In this document: positions 6,586 to 12,339 of the stretch, one piece after another
How the letters are laid out: every line of letters starts with the position of its first letter
How positions within the stretch are numbered: position 1 is the first letter of the stretch
From: JAGOEF01 sp964511665
GTDB taxonomy: Bacteria > Bacteroidota > Bacteroidia > Bacteroidales > ML635J-15
Reading direction: 5' to 3'
Assembly: GCA_964511665.1 (NCBI GenBank)
Contig: CAZEHA010000078.1
Span: forward strand, 1 to 12,339
DNA length: 12,339 bases
The notes under the pieces: generated by a model
Databases searched by the model: none
What the model saw: only the letters and a program-made list of their open reading frames with translations
Told to the model about the DNA's origin: nothing
Made by a program: the position numbers and the translations under genes

Positions 6586-8313
6586 TTATTCGATTACGAG
6601 CTTACTGCGCGAAGTGGTTCCGGCAACTTCAACTTCAACCACATAGTTGCCTGCCGGCAGGGTACTGATATCGATTGAGCAGCGTTCTGCATTTACCATC
6701 TTAACAGCAACAGCCTGACCTGCAACATTGTAAATAGCAACATTGCCAATTTGGTTATCGGAAACAATATTCAACACGTCGGTGGCGGGGTTAGGATATG
6801 TCATCACTCCAATTCTTGTAACATTGTCGATAGCTGTTTCGAAGTTCAGCTGTACAGGCACTTCTGTCCATTGATGTGCGGGGTCGTTAGCACCAATCAC
6901 TACATTGGCATTGTAAACACCGGGTTCTAAGCCTGCAGTATTGAAAGTAAGATTCAGAGTTGTGCTTGCAGCGGGATTAACAATTCCCTGTCCGGGAGCT
7001 ACACTGAGCCAAACCGGCCATCCCAATCCTTCTACTTCGGCATGAATACAGAAATTACCCACTCCGTCGATACCGGTAAATTCAAACCAAACCGGACCGG
7101 TACTCAGGTAGCAGGTTCCGGGAACCACAAGCTGATCGTCGGTACCCACCGAATGTCCACCTGCAGGAGTAGTAAACTTGTATCCAATCCATATTTCATC
7201 GCCGGTAATAACAATTGGTTCTGTCAGCTGCACTCCATTCCATGAGTTTTCGGTGGGAGACACTACCTGTTCGAACAACACCTCGGATGTACCGGGAAGG
7301 TCGAAACCACCTTTTCTCCAAACATATACTGTGGCATTTCCACCAACCGGAGCATCACCCATAAAAAACACGATATAGGTAATTGCCTGTCCTATTGCAC
7401 CGGAAGTTAAATCGGTATTGAGGCGAACAGCTGCTTTTACTTCGAAGCTTTCTTGCCATCCAACGGTAGAAATAATATCGGTGTAATACTGCAATGTACC
7501 GTTTGCAAGACTAGCCGAAACAGGGTTTTGTTCGAAAGTAGGATATGCTTTATAAGTCATTGGCTCTTCACCTGTGTTCCCAAGTGTAAGCGACTCTGCT
7601 GCCATTCCATTTGTACTTATTTGTTCGGTAGAAACATTCACAGTTGGAGGCAGTAAACCGCTTTCGATTTCGATAAATTCAAAATCGTCGATAAAGTATT
7701 CTGAATTGTTAACACCGTAGCTGGCCATATGCAATCCGTAAAAGTTAATTACGTCGAGTTTGTTTTGGCCACCCGGAGCGTCTTCTTCGTTAGAGAATGT
7801 CCACGTAAGAATTTCGGTTTCATTTACCCAGGCAGTTGCTTCGTCTTCCTCCAGGTTTATCAGCAGTTCTATCTGCATCCAGGTGCCCATATCGTAAGCA
7901 AAGTTTGTGGTTGCTCCACCCTGAATTAAATCGCAGGTACCATTGGTTCTGAAGTAAAAAGCAAATGCCCACGAAGAACCGAATGCATGTTCTATGTTAA
8001 AATATCCTCCCTGCCCCGATACCACATACATCCAGAAGTTAATGCGATAAATGCCACTGGTTTTACCCAGAAAAGAATATACCATGTCGTTGTCGTTGAT
8101 TATCTTCATCGAATTGCTGGGGCTATGAGCCTGAGCATCGCTAACAAAAGCATTTTCACCCGAGCCACCTGTCCATGGGTAAATAAGCGGTTGCTGTGAA
8201 ACAACGGTTTGGCCGGCAGTGTAACTGTCGAAATTTTCGCTGAATAGCGTTGTTTGTGCTGTAGCAAAGGCAGTTACAAACAACAGTGCCATAAAAAGTA
8301 CATTTCGTTTCAT
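6586..8313 (-). CDS. T9SS type A sorting domain-containing secreted protein
   Basis: A 575-residue protein exported through the Sec system and then the type IX secretion system to the cell surface or medium. Residues 1-19 are a signal peptide (FATA|Q). Residues about 22-216 resemble a concanavalin A-like jelly-roll: FSENFDSYTAG, a run of aromatic strands, and EYFIDDFEFIEIE. Residues about 224-256 (VNVSTEQISTNG...ESLTLGNTGEEPMTY) and 432-491 (WPVWLSVAPGQGIVNPAAS...PVQLNF) look like the two halves of one Ig-like repeat. About 170 residues of a different beta-rich domain lie between them. Residues about 500-575 are a T9SS type A tail with YPNPATDVLNI, VAIYNVAGQ, LPAGNYVVEV and a final KLVIE. No catalytic motif is visible; binding of a glycan or another surface ligand is only a guess. 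It is a single-gene unit closed by the terminator at 6538-6566. The AT-rich upstream region shows only a weak promoter match (TAAATTTA, 8340-8347). Confidence 0.88.
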   Translation of the reverse strand: MKRNVLFMALLFVTAFATAQTTLFSENFDSYTAGQTVVSQQPLIYPWTGGSGENAFVSDAQAHSPSNSMKIINDNDMVYSFLGKTSGIYRINFWMYVVSGQGGYFNIEHAFGSSWAFAFYFRTNGTCDLIQGGATTNFAYDMGTWMQIELLINLEEDEATAWVNETEILTWTFSNEEDAPGGQNKLDVINFYGLHMASYGVNNSEYFIDDFEFIEIESGLLPPTVNVSTEQISTNGMAAESLTLGNTGEEPMTYKAYPTFEQNPVSASLANGTLQYYTDIISTVGWQESFEVKAAVRLNTDLTSGAIGQAITYIVFFMGDAPVGGNATVYVWRKGGFDLPGTSEVLFEQVVSPTENSWNGVQLTEPIVITGDEIWIGYKFTTPAGGHSVGTDDQLVVPGTCYLSTGPVWFEFTGIDGVGNFCIHAEVEGLGWPVWLSVAPGQGIVNPAASTTLNLTFNTAGLEPGVYNANVVIGANDPAHQWTEVPVQLNFETAIDNVTRIGVMTYPNPATDVLNIVSDNQIGNVAIYNVAGQAVAVKMVNAERCSIDISTLPAGNYVVEVEVAGTTSRSKLVIE

Positions 8314-8471
8314 ATTTTTTTGTTTTAAAAATTATAGGGTAAATTTAGACATTTATTATTACAATATCGAAAATATTTGACATTTTTTAATCATTTAATA
8401 CAATTACTCCGTATATCACAGTTACATAGGTAAATACTTCGATAACTAGAGATTACATCGATTAATATTAA

Positions 8472-8498
8472 TTGTTTGAGCTTAAATGAGTATATTTG
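8472..8498 (+). promoter_or_regulatory. Predicted promoter of the MscS-OsmC gene pair
   Basis: TATATTTG at 8491-8498 matches TAnnTTTG exactly and lies 27 bases before the channel's ATG. The possible -33 TTG at 8472-8474 is 16 bases upstream, slightly closer than usual. The rest of 8314-8525 is AT-rich and shows no other clear signal. Confidence 0.5.
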
Positions 8499-8525
8499 TA
8501 GCTTAACTGTAAATAATATTTAATT

Positions 8526-9341
8526 ATGGATGCAAAAGTTATTCTCGAGAAACTGATTGACCTTGCCATAGGTTATGGCCCCCGATTACTGGGTGCAATA
8601 GCTGTGCTGTTAGTGGGTCTTTGGATTATTAAAATTGTTACCCGCTCGCTTCGCAGGGTGATGAACAAGCGCGACACCAACAAAGAACTGCGTACATTTT
8701 TCATCAGCCTTGCAAACATTGTACTAAAAACCTTGCTTTTCATAAGCGTGTTGGGGATGGTTGGCATCGAAGTAACTTCGTTTATTGCAATACTCGGTGC
8801 TGCAAGTTTGGCCATTGGTTTGTCGTTGCAGGGCAGTCTGCAAAATTTTGCCGGAGGAGTAATTATTATCCTGCTCAAGCCATTTAAAGTGGGCGATGTA
8901 CTCGAAGCTCAGGGCTATCTGGGTATAGTAAAAGAAATACAGATATTCAACACCATTGTTACCACATTCGACAATAAAACCATTATCATCCCAAACGGTC
9001 AGCTTGCCAACAGCAGCATGATAAACTACACCAACGAACCATTGCGCCGGGTCGACTGGACATTTGGCATTGCTTACGGTAACAGCAGCGATAAGGCTAA
9101 AGAAGTATTGATGCAACTTATAAACGACGACATCAGAATACTGAAAGACCCCGCTCCGTTTGTAGCATTAGGCAATTTGAACAGCAGTTCGGTCGATTTT
9201 ACGGTAAGAGTATGGACAAAAACCGAAGATTACTGGGCTGTGTTTTTCGATATGAACGAAAAAGTGTACAAAGCGTTTCCACAGAATGGACTCAGTATTC
9301 CTTTCCCGCAAATGGATGTACATTTACACAACTCAAAATAA
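8526..9341 (+). CDS. Small-conductance mechanosensitive channel, MscS family
   Basis: A 271-residue inner-membrane channel, close to the 286 residues of E. coli MscS. It opens under membrane tension and releases solutes during hypo-osmotic shock, working as a heptamer. Hydrophobic segments lie at about residues 15-38 (TM1) and 58-80 (TM2). The pore-lining TM3 at about 84-118 carries the family signature GAASLAIGLSLQGSLQNFAG (91-110), whose small Ala/Gly residues allow tight helix packing. KPFKVGD (118-124) starts the cytoplasmic beta domain. The motif TIIIPNGQLANSSMINYTN (152-170) is also typical, and the rest forms the alpha/beta cage. There is no extra N-terminal domain, so this is the minimal MscS form. 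It is the first gene of a plus-strand pair; the OsmC-family gene begins 6 bases after its stop. The family call is firm. The gating threshold and ion selectivity cannot be read from sequence. Confidence 0.94.
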   Translation: MDAKVILEKLIDLAIGYGPRLLGAIAVLLVGLWIIKIVTRSLRRVMNKRDTNKELRTFFISLANIVLKTLLFISVLGMVGIEVTSFIAILGAASLAIGLSLQGSLQNFAGGVIIILLKPFKVGDVLEAQGYLGIVKEIQIFNTIVTTFDNKTIIIPNGQLANSSMINYTNEPLRRVDWTFGIAYGNSSDKAKEVLMQLINDDIRILKDPAPFVALGNLNSSSVDFTVRVWTKTEDYWAVFFDMNEKVYKAFPQNGLSIPFPQMDVHLHNSK

Positions 9342-9347
9342 ACGGAT

Positions 9348-9779
9348 ATGGCAAATAACAACTTAAGCTTGCATTGGACTGAAGACATGGCTTTTGAAGC
9401 CCTTGTCGACGGGCACACAATTCGTATTGATGCCAGCGAAGAATTCGGGGGCAAGGATCGGGGACCCAGACCAAAACCACTCGTGTTGCTGGCATTGGCC
9501 GGTTGCACAGGTATGGATGTAATATCAATTCTTCGAAAAATGAGAATCTTTCCCAAAAGCTTCATCGTTCAAATAGATGCCAATCTTACCGAAGAACATC
9601 CCAAGCAATACGATCGCATGAAAGTGATATATCTGCTCGAAGGCGAAAGCATACCGGCCGATAAGGTAAAAAGAGCTGTTCAACTTTCGGAAGAGCAATA
9701 CTGTGGCGTAAGTGCCATGTACCGAAAAGCAATTCCGCTGTCGTTCGAGATACAGATTAATGGACAAATAATTGAATAA
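9348..9779 (+). CDS. OsmC family protein (thiol peroxidase-like)
   Basis: A 143-residue cytoplasmic protein of the OsmC/Ohr superfamily. Members of the Ohr and OsmC branches reduce organic hydroperoxides with a pair of cysteines. Both cysteines are present here: C53 in LALAGCTGMDV and C119 in EEQYCGVSAMYRKA. The GPRPKPLVLLALAGCTGMD stretch and the YC-x-VSAM-x-RKA motif fit the YhfA-like branch, whose substrate is not settled, better than classical Ohr. The start ATG lies 6 bases after the stop of the mechanosensitive channel gene, so the two are probably co-transcribed; a shared role in envelope or osmotic stress is inference. The stop codon ends at 9779, and the convergent neighbour's stop begins at the next base. 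Confidence in the family is high, in peroxidase activity moderate. Confidence 0.9.
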   Translation: MANNNLSLHWTEDMAFEALVDGHTIRIDASEEFGGKDRGPRPKPLVLLALAGCTGMDVISILRKMRIFPKSFIVQIDANLTEEHPKQYDRMKVIYLLEGESIPADKVKRAVQLSEEQYCGVSAMYRKAIPLSFEIQINGQIIE

Positions 9780-10148
9780 CTATTTTTTAAAAACAAAATA
9801 CACGGCCAACACCAATAGGATGAAAGCGATAAGGTGATTGGTGCGAAATGTTTCGTGTTTAAATGCGATTACACTGAAAAGTGTAAAAACAACCAATGTA
9901 ATTACTTCTTGTAATACTTTCAGTTGAAACAGATTGAATGGACCGCCGTTGCCCTGATAGCCAATTCTGTTGGCAGGTACCTGAAAAAAATACTCGAACA
10001 GAGCGATTCCCCAGCTAATGAGTATAATAGATAATAAACCCAGTTTAGCAAACCACTTCATTTCGGCAAATTTCAAATGCCCATACCAGGCCAGTGTCAT
10101 AAACACATTAGATATAATCAGCAAGAAAACAGTAAGCATCGCTTTCAT
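9780..10148 (-). CDS. DMT-superfamily DUF486 membrane protein
   Basis: A 122-residue inner-membrane protein with four predicted helices at about residues 3-22, 33-53, 76-96 and 103-120. The internal motif FFQVPANRIGYQGN (54-67), followed by FNLFQLKVLQE (71-81), is the signature of the DUF486 family. That family is placed among small drug/metabolite transporter-like proteins, but to my knowledge no substrate has been shown. The length is that of a normal full-size member. It lies 24 bases downstream of the methyltransferase gene on the same strand, so it is likely the second gene of that unit. Its stop codon directly abuts the stop of the OsmC-family gene on the other strand. Confidence 0.88.
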   Translation of the reverse strand: MKAMLTVFLLIISNVFMTLAWYGHLKFAEMKWFAKLGLLSIILISWGIALFEYFFQVPANRIGYQGNGGPFNLFQLKVLQEVITLVVFTLFSVIAFKHETFRTNHLIAFILLVLAVYFVFKK

Positions 10149-10172
10149 AATTCCAATTATATGTTAACAGAT

Positions 10173-11114
10173 TTAGTTCAGGTAACGACTCACTATATAA
10201 GCGTGCGATATTGCAAGATCGCGGGCAGAATAGTATGCAAATTCGGGGGCAATATTCAACTTTGTCAGTTCAGCCACATTCCCTTCCCATATTTTGGTTT
10301 CGGTTACGGGAATTTTCAGTCTCGAATACATTGCAATATAATCGCTGTAGCGCAAACGGTTCTGGGGTTGGATACGGTTATCAATCATTGCCCATTTCTT
10401 TCTCGAAAACTTCAGAAAGTTATAAATGCTGATACCACTATCGAAGTGGGCAAAATGATCGCTCATGTCGATATGATGACTCATCATGCCATCGGGTTTC
10501 ATCAGTCGCTTAAATTCGCTGAGTATTGCACCCAGCATTTCGGGATATATATGTTCGAAAGTATTGTTCGAGCAAATGAAATCGAAACTTTGATCGGGAA
10601 GCCCTGTGCGATTGGCACTACAAACCATAGTTCTTAGGTTTAGCTTATCAAGCAAATCTTGTTTTGTAATATTTTCTCTGTTTTCGACTAAAGAAAGTAA
10701 TTCGCTCCAACGCAATTGGTTAATGGCAGGAAGGTATTCATCTAGTTTCCCGTTATTTTTCCATTCGATAAACTTTTCGAGACTAATAAGAATCGACTTC
10801 TTTGTCATCCAAGGTCTGATGTCGATAGATGTTACCGACATGGTTCCGCTAAGGAACATTGCCACAGGAACCACCGGATACCAGCCGGTGCCCAGCTCGA
10901 GCACCGCCTGGCTGCATAATATTCCGTTGTGTGCATATTTCTGCATATACTTCAGGTGATCGGAAGCAGCCTGAATTTTATATGCAAAATGCGTATCGTC
11001 GAGATCTATACCACGGGTAACATACTTTTGAAACAGATAGTTTAGTTTCTCTCTGTAAGGAAAAAAACTAATCGTTTTCTGAACAATAGCCTTAGCAACC
11101 CATTTCAGTGCCAT
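10173..11114 (-). CDS. Class I SAM-dependent methyltransferase
   Basis: A 313-residue protein with a Rossmann-type methyltransferase core. The SAM-binding motif I is VLELGTGWYP (71-80). The acidic residue at the end of the second strand is D98 in TSIDIRP. A segment DQSFDFICSNNTFEHI (174-189) corresponds to motif IV/post-motif, with the 'xxxFEHI' form common in methyltransferase type 11 and 12 domains. About 70 residues N-terminal to motif I and about 60 residues after the core (SYNF-to-SRYLN region) are not recognised and may fix the substrate. The substrate cannot be read from sequence; methylation of a surface sugar, lipid or small molecule are all possible. The stretch HHIDMSDHFAHFD (213-225) is rich in His and Asp and might bind a metal. 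The gene is followed after 24 bases by the DUF486 membrane protein on the same strand and diverges from the zinc-ribbon gene. No glycosyltransferase cluster is nearby. Confidence 0.8.
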   Translation of the reverse strand: MALKWVAKAIVQKTISFFPYREKLNYLFQKYVTRGIDLDDTHFAYKIQAASDHLKYMQKYAHNGILCSQAVLELGTGWYPVVPVAMFLSGTMSVTSIDIRPWMTKKSILISLEKFIEWKNNGKLDEYLPAINQLRWSELLSLVENRENITKQDLLDKLNLRTMVCSANRTGLPDQSFDFICSNNTFEHIYPEMLGAILSEFKRLMKPDGMMSHHIDMSDHFAHFDSGISIYNFLKFSRKKWAMIDNRIQPQNRLRYSDYIAMYSRLKIPVTETKIWEGNVAELTKLNIAPEFAYYSARDLAISHAYIVSRYLN

Positions 11115-11138
11115 AGAACTCTCATTTGAATCAAGGCG

Positions 11139-11169
11139 CTAAATTAAGAAATTGCTGCTAAAACGCAAT
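11139..11169 (-). promoter_or_regulatory. Predicted promoter of the methyltransferase-DUF486 unit
   Basis: On the minus strand TAATTTAG (11139-11146, one mismatch to TAnnTTTG) lies 19 bases downstream of a TTG (11166-11168). The ATG at 11114 is 24 bases further on. Spacing is ideal for this phylum, but the -7 element is imperfect. Confidence 0.4.
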
Positions 11170-11177
11170 CATAATAT

Positions 11178-11209
11178 TTTGATATCTACAGGAATATTTA
11201 TTATCATTG
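11178..11209 (+). promoter_or_regulatory. Predicted promoter of the zinc-ribbon protein gene
   Basis: TTTG (11178-11181) is followed after 20 bases by TATCATTG (11202-11209), one mismatch to TAnnTTTG. Transcription would begin near 11215, giving an A-rich leader of about 40 bases before the ATG at 11255. Its -33 element sits 8 bases from that of the divergent methyltransferase promoter. Confidence 0.45.
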
Positions 11210-11254
11210 CTTTGCAACAATGAACAACCCAACAATTAAACAAAAAAGAAAGAC

Positions 11255-12292
11255 ATGTTAGTAAAAAAAGTAAAATGTGCTGTGTGCGGAGCTAACAAGC
11301 TTACCCAGAATTCAAGTATGTATATATATTGCGACTTCTGCGGTATGTGGATGGGGCTCGACCTCAGCGTATCGACCACAGAAACTATGAATGTTTTTAC
11401 TCCCGAGAACATGAACAAACCCGAGGTACAGGAGTTTTTGGCGATTACACCAAAAATTCAGAAAGCCGCTTTAGATGGCGATATCGATACCTATGTTGAA
11501 TTACAATGCCGTTTTCATGAACTCGAATTCACATTATTTCCAAATAGGTTCGGACCAAAAGCAAAACAACCTGCTTACCGGGCACGATATCTGAATTACT
11601 ACAAAGCATACTACACCGAAGTCAGCAATACAGGGCAGCTTAACAACTATCAAAAACCGGAAAAAGACTATGTGTCGAATTTAAAATATGAGGTTGTTGA
11701 TGGCAAACTTGTTTATGAGTTCAATAACGATTTCAAAGAGTTCATCGATTATAACATAAGTGTAGTCGAAAAATCGTTTGAGCGTAACAGCAATCTGCAA
11801 GCCATTCGATTACATCCCGAAGAATCTGTTCATCAAAACATGCAGCTTATGAAACAAATATCGATTCTTTCTATGCTGCAAGCATTCAGCAGGGAGAACA
11901 CCGAGCAGATTGTTGAATATCTGGGTTTGAAACATGAATTCATCGAAATTCCCGACGTAAAACTACAGCAACAGCAATGTAAAGTATGTAATCACCGGTT
12001 TGATATTCCGGAGGGCTGCGATAAAACTGTATGCGAAAACTGTGGTTGCATAAACAAAGCTAAAAGCGACGAAATACAATGTTTGAATTGTGGTGCCATG
12101 TTTAACCCTACCACTAACCATTGCTGCGCCTATTGCGGCGGTCGTGTTGAAGTGCCCACAGGCATGGGCGATGTTATTGCAAAAACATATGCCAAAGTCA
12201 CCGAGAAAAGCCCACAACCCCAAAGCGAACAAAAAGAATCAGAAGTTCAAAAGCCCAAGAAATCTTTCTTCTCCGGTCTTTTTGGTAAATAG
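11255..12292 (+). CDS. Multi-zinc-ribbon protein of unknown function
   Basis: A 345-residue, apparently cytoplasmic protein with three probable zinc ribbons. The first uses C8/C11 (CAVCG) and C26/C29 (CDFCG) at the N-terminus. The second uses C242/C245 (CKVC) and C260/C263 (CENCG). The third uses C276/C279 (CLNCG) and C291/C294 (CAYCGG). Between the first and second lies a region of about 200 residues (45-240) that looks mostly helical, with many Tyr and charged residues; I do not recognise it. After the third ribbon comes a low-complexity Gln/Lys/Glu/Pro linker (about 315-335) and an amphipathic end, KKSFFSGLFGK, of a kind that could touch a membrane or a partner. No signal peptide or membrane helix is present. 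Zinc ribbons often bind nucleic acid or mediate protein contact; neither can be chosen here. The ATG follows an A-rich leader with a weak GAAAG. The gene stands alone on the plus strand. Confidence 0.75.
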   Translation: MLVKKVKCAVCGANKLTQNSSMYIYCDFCGMWMGLDLSVSTTETMNVFTPENMNKPEVQEFLAITPKIQKAALDGDIDTYVELQCRFHELEFTLFPNRFGPKAKQPAYRARYLNYYKAYYTEVSNTGQLNNYQKPEKDYVSNLKYEVVDGKLVYEFNNDFKEFIDYNISVVEKSFERNSNLQAIRLHPEESVHQNMQLMKQISILSMLQAFSRENTEQIVEYLGLKHEFIEIPDVKLQQQQCKVCNHRFDIPEGCDKTVCENCGCINKAKSDEIQCLNCGAMFNPTTNHCCAYCGGRVEVPTGMGDVIAKTYAKVTEKSPQPQSEQKESEVQKPKKSFFSGLFGK

Positions 12293-12316
12293 TCAATCCT
12301 TAAATTTATTCTAACC

Positions 12317-12331
12317 TGTTGATAATCAACA
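12317..12331. repeat. Short perfect palindrome downstream of the zinc-ribbon gene
   Basis: TGTTGAT and ATCAACA (7-base arms) flank a single A, 25 bases past the stop codon at 12292. As RNA it could fold only as a weak 5-base stem with a 5-base loop and lacks a following T run, so it is a poor terminator. It could be a protein-binding site for a gene beyond the window edge. Confidence 0.3.
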
Positions 12332-12339
12332 ATTAAATG

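Noticed and set aside
8314..8525. Possible small RNA or riboswitch in the AT-rich divergent gap
   Set aside because: No stable GC-containing stem or known riboswitch pattern is visible; promoter sequences account for the region.
10077..10637. Plus-strand open frame of 186 codons over the methyltransferase and DUF486 genes
   Set aside because: It is the shadow of two well-supported minus-strand genes and spans their junction; its sequence has no recognisable motif.

Overview
The window looks like ordinary chromosome of a member of the Bacteroidota (Bacteroidales/Marinilabiliales-like; the lineage is inferred, not computed). Four things point there. One protein ends in a type IX secretion (T9SS) type A sorting domain. 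Three secreted proteins have signal peptides with Ala|Gln at the predicted cleavage point. Several start regions carry the Bacteroidota TAnnTTTG -7 element. The start codons follow A-rich leaders rather than Shine-Dalgarno sequences. I see no tRNA, rRNA, CRISPR array, insertion sequence or phage gene. No gene-free stretch reaches 300 bases.

Left part, all on the minus strand. Positions 10-678 hold the N-terminal half of a PLP-dependent arginine decarboxylase that stops abruptly beside the window edge. Next comes an operon read right to left: fabG (2912-3655), then a large membrane protein with a von Willebrand A domain (826-2901). A second operon, also read right to left, pairs a predicted outer-membrane beta-barrel protein (5376-6440) with a secreted caspase-like peptidase (3768-5345), 30 bases apart. 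A separate minus-strand gene (6586-8313) encodes a large T9SS cargo protein and is closed by a perfect intrinsic terminator at 6538-6566.

Right part. A plus-strand pair encodes an MscS-type mechanosensitive channel (8526-9341) and an OsmC-family protein (9348-9779). It meets, with no gap, a minus-strand pair formed by a SAM methyltransferase (10173-11114) and a four-helix DUF486/DMT protein (9780-10148). The methyltransferase gene diverges from a plus-strand gene for a multi-zinc-ribbon protein of unknown function (11255-12292) across a compact 140-base promoter region.

Functionally this is a mix of housekeeping (fatty-acid synthesis, polyamine synthesis, osmotic and oxidative stress) and envelope or secreted proteins. 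The least ordinary unit is the beta-barrel plus caspase-like operon: both products should leave the cytoplasm and neither has an obvious assigned role. The zinc-ribbon protein and the interrupted decarboxylase gene are the other places that merit a second look. I found no clear evidence of a wholly new multi-gene system.
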